DNA of 64,000 nt, from the NCBI GenBank assembly GCA_036245525.1, contig BTPG01000005.1, positions 1,103,575 to 1,167,574 on the forward strand. The letters run 5' to 3'. Source of the DNA: Semisulcospira habei. Taxonomy: Eukaryota > Mollusca > Gastropoda > Semisulcospiridae. Position 1 is the first letter of the stretch; every line of letters begins with the position of its first letter. The position numbers and the translations under genes are program-made. Positions 22,901 to 34,801 of this stretch are shown here, piece by piece. The notes below the pieces were generated by a model. The model worked only from the letters and a program-made list of their open reading frames with translations, ran no database searches and was not told where the DNA came from.

Positions 22901-23220
22901 GTGTTGGATTTACATCTGGTTCAATACATCAAAATAAAGATACAGAATATCTTGTTGTTTCACAGCTTGCATTATTATTATTGGTGTTTAACGCCGAGCA
23001 GGCGACTAAGGCCATCTCACAGCGGGATGGGTAAAAATCTGTTCGGCCAGACTAAAAGCAAGGTCTCAAGACAAGATGTAAATATACCTTAAAAATATGG
23101 CAGGCTAAAATGTCGCACGAGTCTTTAAAAAAAAACGTCTACAGACTCTCAAAAAGGGCAACATAGTGAAATTCACATAGTCTATAAATGCTCAGATCTT
23201 GTTAAAAATATTGCATTCTC

Positions 23221-26200
23221 TCAAGAAATTGAAGATTTTGTCCGGGGGAAAACCCCGAACAAAACCTTCAAGGAGTCTGCTGTGAAGTGTTTATATCTGG
23301 TGTCAATGAGATCGGCACGATACAGCAAAAAGTGTCGAACAGAAAACTGCTCGTCACAGGCAAAACACCATGGACGCTCATCCTGTTTTAGTAAGTAAGA
23401 GTGCGTAACATACGTGTGCCCGATGTGGAGCAGAGTACGGACAGTCTCCTCACGGCGGCTGCCGCAGCGATGAGGTAGACTGTCGGACACCGTAGGAAGA
23501 GCCTCATGAAGCTTGTTCCCTTCCTCTTTGTCACACTCGGACTGCCACTCGCGGGCTATGTACGCACTAATCACAGGTTTAAAATCACTATGAACAGTCT
23601 GTGTGTCAGGGACAGGGTCATTGCGGGCACTGTTAGCAGCAGAATCTGATATCCTGTTGCCTTCGATGCCCACATGCCCTGGGACCCAAATAAAAATTAT
23701 GTTATAATATTCCTTCATCAAGTCCGCGTAAAGCTCTCTAAACTGCACCAGCAGGGGGTGGTCTGTTCCCGCGCCCTGAAGGGCCCGCAGGGCAAAAAAG
23801 GGTCAGACAGAATCAGGAAGTTCCTTTCCCGAGACTGATAGGCATGCTTGAGTGCCAGCAGAATTGCCTGCAGTTCTGCACTAAATACGGCGGAATGGTC
23901 AGGGAGGCGGAGCTTAAATGGGCGTCTAGGATGGCGAGAAGACACTGCAGCCGCAGCCACTCTCCCATTCTCAGACTTGGACCCATCCGTATAAATACGA
24001 CAATAGCCAGGAAAACTTGAAAGAAGTTCATTGAGGCTCTGTTGGTATATGGCTGGTGGAGTACAATCCTTCTTGTGGGCGGTCAAGTCCAGCAAGATGT
24101 CAGGAACTGGTAATAGCCAGGGTGGAGTGATGTGTTGCAGAGATTCCGAAACTTTGTCCAGGTCCACTCCGGCCGCCTGCAGATGAGGTCGGACACGGAA
24201 GGAAAGTGGACGGACAGCTCCCGGATGTGCATCGTAAATCTCTGCAAACGACGGGTTAAAAACACAATCATAGGCAGGATTGTCTGGATGGGCCTTCAGC
24301 TTCAGAACGTAGCTGAGCACGAGGCTGATGCGGCGGAGCTTGAGAGAAGGCTCCTCTGCCTCAGCATACAGACTAGGAACTGGAGATGTCCTGAAGGCCC
24401 CCAGACATATGCACAGACCTTGATGGTGGATTGTGTTCAGACGCTGTAGAACAGACTTGGAAGCCGAGCCACATACCACAGAGCCGTAATCCAGTTTGGA
24501 CCGAACGAGGGCCGGTACAGTCGAAGTAAGACAATGCGGTCTGCACCCCAGTCAGTACGACCAACGACACCAAGAACGTCGAGGGCCTTCTGACAAGAGG
24601 TTCTAAGGTATGTAATATGTTTGCAGAAGGTCAGGCTTTTGTCAAAGATGACCCCCAGAAACTTTGCCTCCTCGACCACCTTAATTGGCACTCCAGCAAT
24701 GCTCAGGCTAGGATTTGGAAAAAAAAATCTCGTCTGGTTAGTAAAATGCGCACAGACTGTCTTGGGCGGCGAAAACCTGAATCCGTTGAGAGACACCCAC
24801 CCCTGGAAGCGATCAACGCACAGCTGCAAGCGCCTCTCAAGGGACGCAAGTCCTCGACCTCGTGCACACAAAGCAAAGTCGTCCACAAACAAAGAGCATT
24901 CAGAATCATCCTTGATGGCCTTTACAATGTTGTTAATTTTAATGCTAAATAAAACAGGAGATAAAATGCTGCCCTGCAGGACACCCATCTCCTGTTCAAA
25001 GGAGTCGGAGAGAGTGGAGCCCACACGGACATGAAACGACCGGTTAGACAAAAAATTGTGAATAAAAACGGGCAGGTGCCCTTTAAAACCCATGTCCGAC
25101 AAATCAGACATTATACCATACTTCCAGGTAGTGTCATATGCCTTCTCAAGATCGATAGAAATTGCAAAGACATGCTGCTTGTTGACAAAAGCATCTCGGA
25201 TAAACGACTCAAAGCGGACTAGATGGTCAGTTGTACTACGGAAGAGCCGGAAACTGCACTGGCGGTCTGTGATGAGACCCTGTGACTCAAGATGCCACAC
25301 CAGGCGGGTGTTGACCACGCGTTCCATATTTTTGCATAAACATGATGTCAAAGCGATGGGCCTGTAGCTGTCCCGGTCGGAAGAATCCTTACCTGGCTTG
25401 GGGATTGACACAACCACAGCCTGACGCCAAGATGGCGGAAAATGACCAGTTATCCAGATATGGCGAAAGGCCTTGAGAAGTACATGGAGTGAATCCTCAG
25501 CCAGATGTGTTAGGAGCTGATAGTGGATAGAATCTAATCCAGCAGCAGAGTCAGTACATTTCTGCATGGCTTGCTGCAATTCTGAAAACGTAAAAGGGGC
25601 ATTATAGTCTTCCGAGTTATCCGATATAAAATCACAAGTACAAGACTCTCGCTTCTCCTTCTCTCTCTGGAAGAAAGGTGAATAATGCTCTGTTGAAGAA
25701 TTATGGGCAATGGTGGAGGCAAGCAAATTGGCCACAGCCCTTTTATCCGTGACCAAACTGGCACCATCTCGAAGATGGCTGACAAAAGCCGAGCCACCCC
25801 TGTCCCTAATTCTTCGAACAACCTTCCAGACTTTTTGGGATGGAGTCCTAGAAGATAAAGATGAGACGAAGCGTCTCCAGGATGCACGGCGTTCACGTTT
25901 AAAAATGTAACGGGTTTTCTCCCCCTGTCTTTTAAATGTTAAAATATTCGCTTGCGACGGATTACGAAAAGCACGTCGCTGAGCAGATTTGCGCATTTTT
26001 TGGGTCTTGCGGCACTCTTCATTGAACCATGGTACTCTCGACTTCCGATGGAGTGATGTGGAAGTTTTAGGGACGATTTCACCTGCTACGTACAACAAAA
26101 TAGAAGTAAATCAAGAAACAGGTTCTTCAGCTGACATGACCACCTCCTCTGTAAGACGAGACTGACAACAGGGAGGCGAACAGAGGCCAGTTAGCGTTCT

Positions 26201-26502
26201 TAAGATTCCAGCGCCCCGCTGGCGAATCCTCCTCACAGCTGACCAATGACAGGACTACTGGGAAGTGGTCACTACCACACAGGTGCGTCGTGAACCTTCC
26301 AGTCAAAGTCCAGCATGAGAGAAGGATCACACACAGTGAGGTCTAGAACAGAACTAGATCCTGAACCTGGGTTAGAGTACGTAGGTGAGCCATCGTTAAA
26401 GACACATAGGTTAAGACGAGAAAAAACATCTTCTAACATCTGACCTCTGCCATCATAGTGGTCACTACCCCAAAGGTGAGCGTGACCGTTAAAATCCCCC
26501 AT
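23221..26502 (-). pseudogene. LINE ORF2: endonuclease C-terminal part, RT, RNase H
   Basis: Starts with MGDFNGHAHLWGS (endonuclease, 26502) and SDHFPVVLS (about 26260). The RT frame 26098-24437 carries IPKPGK (residues 232-237), DLEKAYD (316-322), GVLQGSILSP (372-381) and FVDD (404-407) in place of the common YVDD. RNase H follows at 24479-23718: D165 in YTDGSK, E202 in AELQ, D226 in ILSD; then PGHVGIEGN with D35 in 23748-23221. Frameshifts near 26280, 26130, 24510 and 23800 and an in-frame stop near 26115 break it. Function in life: target nicking and target-primed reverse transcription. Confidence 0.85.
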
Positions 26503-26569
26503 GAGAATAAAGGGAGGGGGCAGTTGATTTACTAAGTTAAAAATATCATTACTACAGACCCGCAGGGAT

Positions 26570-26991
26570 CTATCTATCTATATCCCGTAGTCTTGCCGAC
26601 CGTTGGGGCAACACTGATGACTTGGCAACCAGCTCCCTCCATTCCTCTCTGTTCTCTGCCATTCTTGGCGTATCGCGCAGCTTCAGTCCTGTCCACTCTG
26701 AGATATTGTCCTCCCATCTTTTCCTCTGTCTTCCTCTCCTTCGTCCTCCTTGCACAGTGCCTTGCAGGATTGTTTTGGCAAGACCTGCTGAACGCGTGAC
26801 ATGCCCATACCATTTCAGTTTGCGTTTTTTTCACAATGGCTAATAGGTCTTCATAGGACCCGATGGCTTGCCTGATTCTACTTCCCACTTCCACGTTCCT
26901 GATGTGATCTCTGTATGAAATGCCAAGCAGCCTTCGAAAACATCTCATTTCAGTGGCTTGTATCCTCCTTTCAAGGTCTGCTGCGAGGGTC
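26570..26991 (-). mobile_element. 5'-truncated RTE-like LINE nested in the I-like LINE
   Basis: CAGGGAT is duplicated at 26563-26569 and 26992-26998. The minus-strand peptide ADLERRIQATEMRCFRRLL, ISYRDHIRNVEV, then GGRRRGRQRKRWEDNISEW, is the C-terminus of an RTE-type ORF, and the 3' end is a GATA microsatellite, as is usual for RTE. Host endonuclease codons resume on both sides (CSVYLPPSL / SLRVCSND), so the insertion was clean and younger than the host LINE. Confidence 0.85.
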
Positions 26992-26998
26992 CAGGGAT

Positions 26999-27314
26999 GG
27001 TGGCAGGTAAACACTGCATTATGGTTATGGTCTTCTTCAAGGTGACCCTAGCTGCGACAGCCTGGACAGGTGTCGATGCTAACGGGGCTACATAAAATTT
27101 GGCTACTAATGAAAATAGCTACTCCACCCGAGCGCCTCTCCGAATCAGAGCCTTTATGTATAACGTTAAAACCATTAAAGGACACAGGGTCAGAAGTCTT
27201 CAGGTAAGTCTCATAAAGAGAGATTACTGAGGGGTTATAGAACTTGACTAAAAGACGTAATTCCTCAAAGTTAGCTTGAAATCCACGACAGTTCCACTGA
27301 AGCAGAGAGTACAT
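26999..27314 (-). pseudogene. LINE ORF2 start: endonuclease N-terminal part
   Basis: MYSLLQWNCRGFQANFEEL opens the endonuclease at 27314, followed by LLVKFYNPSVISLYETYL and RSGGVAIFIS. Near 27068 a frameshift leads to QAVAARVTLKKTITI and CSVYLPPSL, which reaches the insertion. Together with the part left of 26570 it forms an APE-type nuclease domain. Confidence 0.8.
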
Positions 27315-27316
27315 AA

Positions 27317-28968
27317 TTATGTCTTATCTGGGGGTGAAGAGTTTTTTCCCCCCCCCCCTTTTTTTTCATTTGCCTTGGAAGGAGTTGAAGAAACAGAGGG
27401 TGGCCGGCTCCCGGGCCTCCTCTGGTTCTTCAGAGATGAAGGGGGTGGAGCAGCCGCAGCATCAGCAACGACAACTTCCACTCCCTCCATCCGCTCCTCC
27501 AATGCAGCATATTTGTTTTGAAGGGGGACCTCAGTGTTCCCTTTCTGGGCCCGTACGCACAGCGGTCCCATAGATTTCTTAGACTTCTGGTCCTGGGCAG
27601 CGTTCCTGCCGCTAGAGATAGCGGACTTAGAAGGCTGACCAGAGCCAGAAGCCTTTGGAGTTGACAAACCAACAAGTCTGGGTGGGGGCTGAGGCTTAGG
27701 GGCAACAGAAGGCGGCACTACCGGACCGGCAGTGTCCGCCTTCTGCGTTCCCCGACTGCTCGTCACCACCGGAGGAGGGTTACTCTCCAGGGGCGAGAGG
27801 AGCCGAGGCTCCGCCCCCAACCAAGAAGCTGGGGTTTGACATGAGAAGTCTTTGGTGGGGCGCTTGCCTGCCACCGCTGCACTGAAAGTATACAGTTGGG
27901 GCAGCCGCAGCTGCAGCAGGGCCTTCAACCAGTTTTTTTGGCTTCCAGAAAGGAAACACCTGCTCCACACGCACCTGCTGAATCCTGCACTCGGATATCC
28001 AACGAGGGCATTTCTTATCCGAAGCCATATGCGCCACCTGGCAATTCACACACAGTGGGGTGGCTGTGCAGGACTCAGCAGAGTGTCCGGGCTTATTGCA
28101 ACGGGCGCATGAAGCCTCTGCCTGGCGGCATGTCTTCTGCCCATGGCCATACTTTTGGCACTTAACGCACCGGAGGGGGAGAGGGACGTACTTCTTCACT
28201 TTCAAGGAGTAGTAACCTCCCCAGATGGTAGTTGGAGGGGTGGGGTGCCAAACGTCAGGATGATGGTAGGAACACGTTGATTGATTGTACATTGCTTAAC
28301 GTCCCGACAGCAACAAGGTTTTCTCAGGACGTGCCTGCACTGCTTGTGAAAAAAAAAACTAAACAAAATATTGAATGTATGTCGCCAGCCGGTCCAATAC
28401 GTTAAATAAACCTACGACATGGGGCGTAAATAAAGCTAAGACCATCTAGCAACACACATCCAATATCAAGAGCTACAGGCAGTGCAGACAGTAGGGAGAG
28501 TTTAAAAAAGGCAAATGCAGGTGAATGGACCAAGGGTAGACAAAAACACATGCCCCAGAATAGAAGGGAAACCCACCCTGTGGGGCTGACCAGGGTGACC
28601 CTGGGAACTAAAAAGTAGTTAACCCCACCCGTCCCCCCAGGGCAGACCCGGGTGGGGGTCCTGCCAACACGGCTCCTGAGGGTCTCCCCCACCAGAAAAG
28701 GATGCAGCTTGGAAACAGGTTTCTCCTTCACCTTGCTATGGACAATGAGGAAGCGAGGCCATACGGCCGACGCCTGAGGTGTCGCTTCCTCACAGTCCGA
28801 GTCACTGTCATGTTCAATGTCGGTGGCTATGTGCCGCTTCTGTGCAAGTTGTTTTTTTTCTTTTCCCCTTATTATAATAGTAGAGATATTCATCCCCCGG
28901 GGGTCCCCGCCCGCCACCGAGCCCAACAAGGGAAAGTGCAACTGTCGTCGGGTCTCTAGCCGACGCAC
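27317..28968 (-). pseudogene. LINE ORF1: gag-like protein with CCHC knuckles
   Basis: The N-terminal part (28968 to about 28668) reads WPRFLIVHSKVKEKPVSKLH, then PFLVGETLRSRVG, a conserved gag-like block. After the SINE insertion the frame resumes with GYYSLKVKKYVPLPLRC and three zinc knuckles: CVKCQKYGHGQKTC, CARCNKPGHSAESC, CVNC-x3-H-x6-C. A Pro/Ala/Ser-rich tail follows after a frameshift near 27900. Compared with relatives, about 70 residues between the two blocks seem missing, a loss not explained by the SINE alone. Likely role: RNA binding in the retrotransposition particle. Confidence 0.8.
28276..28660 (-). mobile_element. SINE-like repeat inserted in LINE ORF1
   Basis: Same family as 16705-17101 (plus strand TTGATTGATTGTACATTGC to GACCCGGGTGGGGG). 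AACACG flanks both sides (about 28270-28275 and 28668-28673), a short or degraded TSD. Confidence 0.8.
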
Positions 28969-29546
28969 AATGGAGACTGCCCGAAAGATATACTCAAGGG
29001 GGTAAGCCCGATTGAACCGTTTGAGCCACCGCCTTCTATCACACTGTTGAATGCAGGGGAATACTGGCGTAAAGCACCTAATCAGCAGCTGAGGCTATAG
29101 CATGGTGCTCCGTATATCAACCCGCATGCCAACAGTGGGATAGGGCTCAACGTGACAAGAGCCGATTGACTATGCCGGTACGACTAGCCTCCCCTTTAGG
29201 TAGAAGTCAAGGCCAAAGTGGAGTGTTGGCACCAGTGAGCCGCAACCCAAAGGGAACCTCAGCCACCAGGATCCTCTTCTCCCCCGACACGGGTCTCCAA
29301 GCACGGCAAACACTTGGGATCCAAAGAACCAAAAGCTCACGAGTATTTTTAAGGACCAATCCAACATGGTAAGACCTGGGTTAGCACAGCTCCTCAAAAA
29401 CCGGACCAGTGAAAAAGACTGAACAACATATCTGCTGACATCAAGTCCTAATCCTGGACAAAGATGGCACCCCTCTGCTAGCCTACTCAGTCAGTGACTG
29501 AGGAGACTACCCACCCACGCCACGTGGAGGCCGGTGCGTAATGGGC
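28969..29546 (-). other. Probable LINE 5' untranslated region
   Basis: Lies between the ORF1 start and the TSD; no frame or known motif. Would hold the internal promoter if this family has one. Confidence 0.5.
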
Positions 29547-29859
29547 TTCACAGCTTGCAAGCTGTTTAGCTTAATATACATCTTCCTTAGATGAAGCTTG
29601 CAACGTGACCACTAGAAAACACAGAATGAGCATACCCACAGCTCTTCGCGTCTTTGGTAACACGACTAAAATCAGCTGTTAGTCGTATTACCATAGTTAC
29701 TTACGGCTATAAAAAAAACAAGCAATGTTTGTAAATCCAACCGTATTTCGTCTTCTTCGTCGTCTTCTTTTTCTGGGAATATTCTGCCCGAATGGAAGTG
29801 GTCCACGATGCATTTCTTGGCTCATGTGCGACAGCAAAGGAAGTCTATGAAATGGGCCA

Positions 29860-30190
29860 GTGGTTGTCTGTCCGTCGTAAACTTTAACGATGGTATTTTC
29901 CATTCAAGACACAGACTTCAAACTGGGTCCAGGCCAGACCTTTATAAACGTACCAATTGTAGTGACCTCTCTCAAAAGTCAGGGTCACAGGGGATCAGGA
30001 AATACGTCAAAACTAGCAATATTTTGAGAAAGACCTTTTTTCCTCAAATACTCTTCACAACCCGAAGTCCAAACTAATACAAAGACACCCGGTGGTAAGA
30101 CCTTCCTATGAATACTAATTTGGATGACCCATCGGAAAGGTCAAGGTAAAAGAGATCCCGAAATAGGTATGTAAATAGCTATGTGGATTC
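29860..30190 (-). repeat. Reverse copy of the TGACCTTTGACC repeat
   Basis: GGGCCAGTGGTTGTCTGTCC, AACTTTAACG, and AATTTGGATGACCCATCGG with GGTCAAGGTAAAAG match 3935-4500 in reverse complement. Confidence 0.65.
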
Positions 30191-31285
30191 ATATAAAAAT
30201 GTTTTCAACAAATTTTGAATAGGGTGGTTTTCAGACTGACTTTCTGTCGTCTCAAATTACGTGCAAATTTGTAAAAACAGTCATATAGTTCAAGGGGCCT
30301 AAATAGGAGTTAGGTACTGTAGGGGTTAGTCAATGAACATCCATGAGTAACATAAGCCATTGCATGCAGCTGACATGACTTGGGTGTAACGTGTGTTGTG
30401 TTCGTTGTTCCCACAAATGTTCCTGTTGATCAGCCTCATATAAAATAGTTAACATTCCTGCCGAGGTATTTTAGCAAAGCAAAACGCATTCTGTCATAAC
30501 AGACACTTTTCCTTTGTCTCTATCGTACTTCTTTTTCAGGCTTGTATCTTTATTTGACATTTTAATTGAATTTCAACTAGTTTATAGTCAGTATTGTACT
30601 GTATATTAAAATCAGACAGCTACATAATGAATAAGTGTAACAACTCAACGTATGCTGGGGGGCAGCGATTTTTGCACAGTGTAGTCCCACATTCTTCACA
30701 CCGTAGGCAATCTCGGCGCAGCCGCGACCATTCCTGCACATCATAGTCCCAACATCAGGCACCCTTTTCAGCTCGAAAGAGAATAAAATTCCCTAATTTA
30801 AACACAGAATTCCACTGCATTTAGTGTAGTGTGGACGCTGTTTTGCAGCAGAATCTGTCCCATCGAATCGGACACATTATCGATCAAATTTTAAAAGGTC
30901 ACCGATTTCTTCAAATTATGACAATTTCCCACCAGCTTTCGAAATTCTGCAAAGAGCAGCAGATGTTCAATTCTATTTGCTGCTAGCAGATGTTTGAAAT
31001 GAACAATATCGACTTATATTTTGTCAGATACAAGCATAAATTGCAGCCTAGTGGGTCTTCGGGGACGTAGTCCCGCCTTCCACACTGTAGTCCTGTCTAC
31101 ATACCCTGAAGCCTATAATAATAACATAAAGAAGCATGAAGAACAAAGAACATATATATATGTGTATATATATATATATATGTATGCAGACGGGACAGCG
31201 TGGGCATGGTTCATCTTGTTATTTACTTAGCCGAAAGAAAGTCGGTCAAAATTAAATCCGTTTATCTCGAAATCTTTTCGAGATC
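30191..31285. other. No gene recognised
   Basis: AT-rich, short TA repeat at about 31151-31182; nothing else identified. Confidence 0.4.
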
Positions 31286-31287
31286 TA

Positions 31288-31365
31288 ATTCCCAATGTGC
31301 TGGTCTGTGATTCTGGACATTGCGGCTCGACTTCGAACCTTAAGGTCCAAAATCACAGGACAGCC
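31288..31365. repeat. Hairpin family F, copy 1
   Basis: TGTGCTGGTCTGTGATTCTGG ... CCAAAATCACAGGACAGCCCGCAC pair imperfectly. Partial relatives at about 1810 and 36835-36897. Confidence 0.55.
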
Positions 31366-31536
31366 CGCACACAAATGCCAGCAGTGGTTTTCTTTTCAAC
31401 TAATTTCGGAATAAATTCACTATAGTTATGCAGACAGTCTCCAGTCCATCCTCCCCATTCAAAATTCAGCCTTTCGTGAAACTGAATAATCAATGCCACG
31501 TCTGGGTGGGAACGGATTTTCAAAATAAATCGGTGT

Positions 31537-31606
31537 GCTTGTCTCTGATTTTGGGCCTTGCGGCCGTGGGCCTTTAGGTCCAAGGCCACGAGGCCCGAAA
31601 TCAGAG
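31537..31606. repeat. Hairpin family F, copy 2
   Basis: GTCTCTGATTTTGGGCCTTG ... CGAGGCCCGAAATCAGAGAC with nested GGGCCTTTAGGTCC. Confidence 0.7.
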
Positions 31607-31735
31607 ACGAACACATCGTAAGCTATCCTTTCCTTTACGAGCGCCCAGACAATCAGGCACTCCGTAGAAACTGTCACAATTCTGGTCCAGTCGTTTGCAA
31701 TTACCTTCAGCTGATGTTCCAGCTCTGTCTGCCTT

Positions 31736-31736
31736 A

Positions 31737-31794
<58 letters not shown>

Positions 31795-31855
31795 TACTTT
31801 ATATAGCGCTTATCCTCCAAATAAATGGTGCTCTAAGCGCTTTACATGATCAAAA
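31736..31855 (-). mobile_element. L2/CR1-like LINE 3' tail with (AAT)n
   Basis: Minus strand ends AAGCGCTATATAAAGTACATT followed by a long (ATT)n run, the characteristic end of many L2-like LINEs. No coding part is attached here. Confidence 0.65.
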
Positions 31856-31982
31856 ATCACAGAACAAAAAGCACAAGAAAGAAAACACTACAATAAATGT
31901 TACAAAACCTAAATTGACACGTATCAAAAGCTCACACATTACACACACACCGTTACAAGAACAGTTACTGCCAAAGATTGCT

Positions 31983-32552
31983 AAAGCAGTTCACGATCTC
32001 GGACGAACCAGGTTGGTGCTTAATTGGACGATCTAAAGATACGGCGAACCTAGTTCGAAGTAGTTCACGAACTTCGTCAAACCACAGTTCGCTGTCGGAA
32101 AAGGTTCGCTCAACGTGTTGAGCAAACAAAAGCGAATCTTTTCTCTGATTGGTCAAAACTTGTACCCTCTTCTGCGTTGGAGATAAGAAGACAGTCACCG
32201 ATACAAACAAATATGGTGGATGGTGATATTTCACTCGTGCGAAGAACAAGACCTATTTTTATTTATTTGTGGGAGGCGCAACTCTGTTTGTGGGGTCGCT
32301 ACTGCAAGGAGTACAAAAACAAACATCGTTCAAATCGCGAAGCGGCATAGCGGCAGCCATTTTGAACACCTTCGCAGACAGTAAGTACGCCGAATCAAGC
32401 ACTTCAGTTAAGAAAGAGAACCATGGCAAACCTGGTTTGCTGAAGTTCGCCGCTAGGTTAGTTCAACCTCAATTAAGAAACGAACCAAAAGATCGCCGAT
32501 CTTCTCCGATCTAGGTTTGCCGATCAATAGTTCGTCTAATTAAGAACAGCTC
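31983..32552 (+). repeat. Second copy of the Harbinger-like MITE, 5' truncated
   Basis: Matches 2865-3421 (CAGTTCACGATCTCGGACG to AATTAAGAACAGCTCT) but lacks the left terminus. An extra ACCTTCGCAGA lies in the middle. Confidence 0.8.
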
Positions 32553-32575
32553 TAACGCACTGAAATTGCATCTAA

Positions 32576-32810
32576 CTATACGCATAAGAAAACAGATAGG
32601 TCTTGCAAGAGCAGTGATTTGAAAGCAGAGAGAGTTGGAGCATGTCTGACATGGGATGGAAGGTCGTTCCAGGGGATTGGACCGAAATAAGGAAAGGCAC
32701 GCTGGCTAGACTTCTTTCGCCTAGGAAACCTGAAAATACGCGTGTCTGATGCTGAACGGGTGGATCTTGAAGGCGTGTAAATATGAACCAGGTCGGACAA
32801 ATATGGCTGC
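32576..32810 (-). pseudogene. C-terminal fragment of an L2/CR1-like LINE reverse transcriptase
   Basis: Minus-strand peptide YLSDLVHIYTPSRSTRSASD, then PYFGPIPWNDLPSHVRHAPT and LSAFKSLL, the conserved C-terminal block found downstream of RT in L2/CR1-like LINEs, ending at a stop near 32578. Upstream RT is absent; the left limit coincides with the TTAA of the next MITE. Confidence 0.75.
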
Positions 32811-32999
32811 TTAACCCTTTCAGCCCCAAGGTCCCATTTCTCACGTTTTGGAGGTGTTGACTGACGACTATGTACCAGTTGCAGGAGATGGCCTGACCAT
32901 GATAATTCAAGGGTAGTGCCAGATTAGCTTGGCGCCTACCCTTGAATTATCATGGTCAGGTCATCTCCTGCTAAAGGGATGGAGGGCTAAAAGGGTTAA
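32811..32999. mobile_element. Family A palindromic MITE, shortened core
   Basis: TTAA at 32811-32814 and 32996-32999. The loop is reduced: AGCTTGGCGCCTACCCTTGA joins the two arms directly, so the right arm lacks its CTAATCTGGCAC part. Confidence 0.85.
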
Positions 33000-33104
33000 A
33001 ACGCATCGTGTTTCTGCTGCCTGTAGTTACAACCTACACTGATCCTTCTTTATGGTCTTTCCTTTCTTCAACAGCCCTCGGCAGTATCGGTTCTCGTAAT
33101 GGTG

Positions 33105-33105
33105 T

Positions 33106-33181
<76 letters not shown>
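33105..33181. repeat. (GT)n microsatellite
   Basis: About 38 GT units. Confidence 0.97.
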
Positions 33182-33184
<3 letters not shown>

Positions 33185-33261
33185 CAAGCCTTGATATATT
33201 TTGTTTTACTTGTAACGTTCATTACAACATTTTACTTTTCCAGTAACTTGTCATTGTTGTT

Positions 33262-33448
33262 GTTTTTGTAAAGCGCTTACTGAGAGCATCAATGATAATT
33301 TGGAGGTTAAGCGATATATAAATTTACATCACCACCATCATCATCATATTATTATTAAGTTATTATTATTATTATTATTACTATTATTATATCGTCGTCG
33401 TCGTCATCATCATCATCATCGTATTATTATTATTATTATTATTATTAT

Positions 33449-33510
<62 letters not shown>

Positions 33511-33515
33511 CTATT
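33262..33515 (+). repeat. L2-like LINE tail followed by compound trinucleotide array
   Basis: TTGTAAAGCGCTTACTGAGA and TAAGCGATATATAAATTTAC form an L2-like end, then CATCAC, (ATT)n, (TCG)n, (ATC)n and (TAG)n runs. A related array is at 33610-33662. Confidence 0.7.
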
Positions 33516-33888
33516 GATCAAGTTTGTTCGGCTTTTGGCAGGAACTGAGACATAATTTATTATTATTGATCAAGTTTTGTTCCGTGTTTTGCAGGAACAG
33601 AGACACATATTACTACTACTACTACTATTATTATGACTATTATTATTATTATTATTATTATGGACCCAGTTTTTGCTCCGCTTTTGGCGGGAAAAGAGAC
33701 GGCTGTGACACATAAGGTCAGATTTGGAGGCCTGCATGACTGCCCAAATGATGCGCAGTTAGCCGTGAGCTTACCCAATGTTTCCCCTCTAATCAAGCGT
33801 CTACCGCGACGCCAAAAAGAGGGGAAGCAAAAATCAATGATGGTGTCCAGGAGATACTGAGACGGTGCATCGCTTGAGAGAGGGCGTA

Positions 33889-33974
33889 CCCATCCTGTTA
33901 AAACCGGGCGGTCACTCCTTCGTCGTGGCTGACGTCACGACGAAGGAGTGATCTCCCTGTTTTAACAGGATGGG
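33889..33974. repeat. Hairpin E
   Basis: CCCATCCTGTTAAAACC ... GGTTTTAACAGG-type arms with GTCACTCCTTCGTCG / CGACGAAGGAGTGAT inner stem; 86 bp, near-perfect. Confidence 0.8.
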
Positions 33975-34245
33975 AAATACCTCCAGCCATAAACCCCCCC
34001 CCATAAATCTAGTCCTAACCCCCCCCCCCCCATTTCCACCCCGGCCACCCCCACCCCGTCCCCCCCCTCCTCCCCTTACCATAAATCCAGCCCTAAACCC
34101 ATAAAAAGTCGTGTTTTTTTCTAGGCTGAGCGGTCATACCTCGAGAACTGAAAGCCAGCTGCCGCCATTCTCTCCAGAGAGGTTATATACCGCGCTCTTA
34201 AAACATATCATAAAAAAATAAAAAGCCATAAAAAGTGCGAAACAC

Positions 34246-34253
34246 GAACACGC

Positions 34254-34296
<43 letters not shown>

Positions 34297-34300
34297 GAGA
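34246..34300. repeat. (CA)n microsatellite
   Basis: About 22 CA units then GAGAGAGA. Confidence 0.95.
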
Positions 34301-34801
34301 GAGACATGCATACATGTGCCAAGCTATTATTTCAACGTCCTGGAAATACTGTGGATCGCATCTTTCCCCAAATATGTCGTACAGCGATGGTGTAAAGGGC
34401 TACCCACAAACATGAATCCGATACGAAACCGATCCGAATCCGAAACGGGTCCAAAACAGAAAAAAAAAAAATCGTGCAAGTCCTATTCATGTTTGTATGT
34501 TTTCATATGTCCGATGAGATAAACGAATTCGCATCCGGCTTGGTACGAAAATGACGCAATTTTGGAAGGAAAATTGCATCATCGCATCGGATTCGTGAGT
34601 ATCCTCTTATAGAAACGTAGCTTTAGCATGCAACGTCCTAACTATAAAACGGAAAACCAATGTTGACATTTGGGTCAGAATGATTATGTGATCCGAGGCC
34701 TTGTTCAAAAGGGGGGGGGGGGGGGGCCATGAACATCGCCTGTAGCGCTACAGCTTGTTAACAAGATTCATTTAGTCAACAAACTCATAATAAACATCTG
34801 T

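Larger units (their letters stand above)
22972..29546 (-). mobile_element. Full-length I/Jockey-superfamily LINE with 13-bp TSD
   Basis: TTCACAGCTTGCA occurs at 22959-22971 and 29547-29559. On the minus strand the element starts GCCCATTACGCACCGGCC, has a 5' UTR, a gag-like ORF1 (28968-27317), an ORF2 with endonuclease, RT and RNase H (27314-23221), and a 3' end CTCGGCGTTAAACACC followed by (AAT)n. It spans 6575 bp including two nested inserts (26570-26991 and about 28276-28660). RNase H plus CCHC gag points to the I/Nimb-like part of the superfamily; the exact clade is inference. Multiple frameshifts make this copy inactive. Confidence 0.9.

Noticed and set aside
24617..25034. Plus-strand proteins of 111-137 residues
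   Set aside because: Antisense shadows of the minus-strand RT domain.
26502..27048. Deletion of about 20 endonuclease codons caused by the RTE insertion
   Set aside because: The missing codons (CSVYLPPSL) are present on the 5' side in another frame; the insertion only duplicated 7 bp.
32576..32910. A small host protein on the minus strand
   Set aside because: The peptide is the conserved C-terminal block of an L2/CR1-like LINE; upstream extension runs into a MITE.
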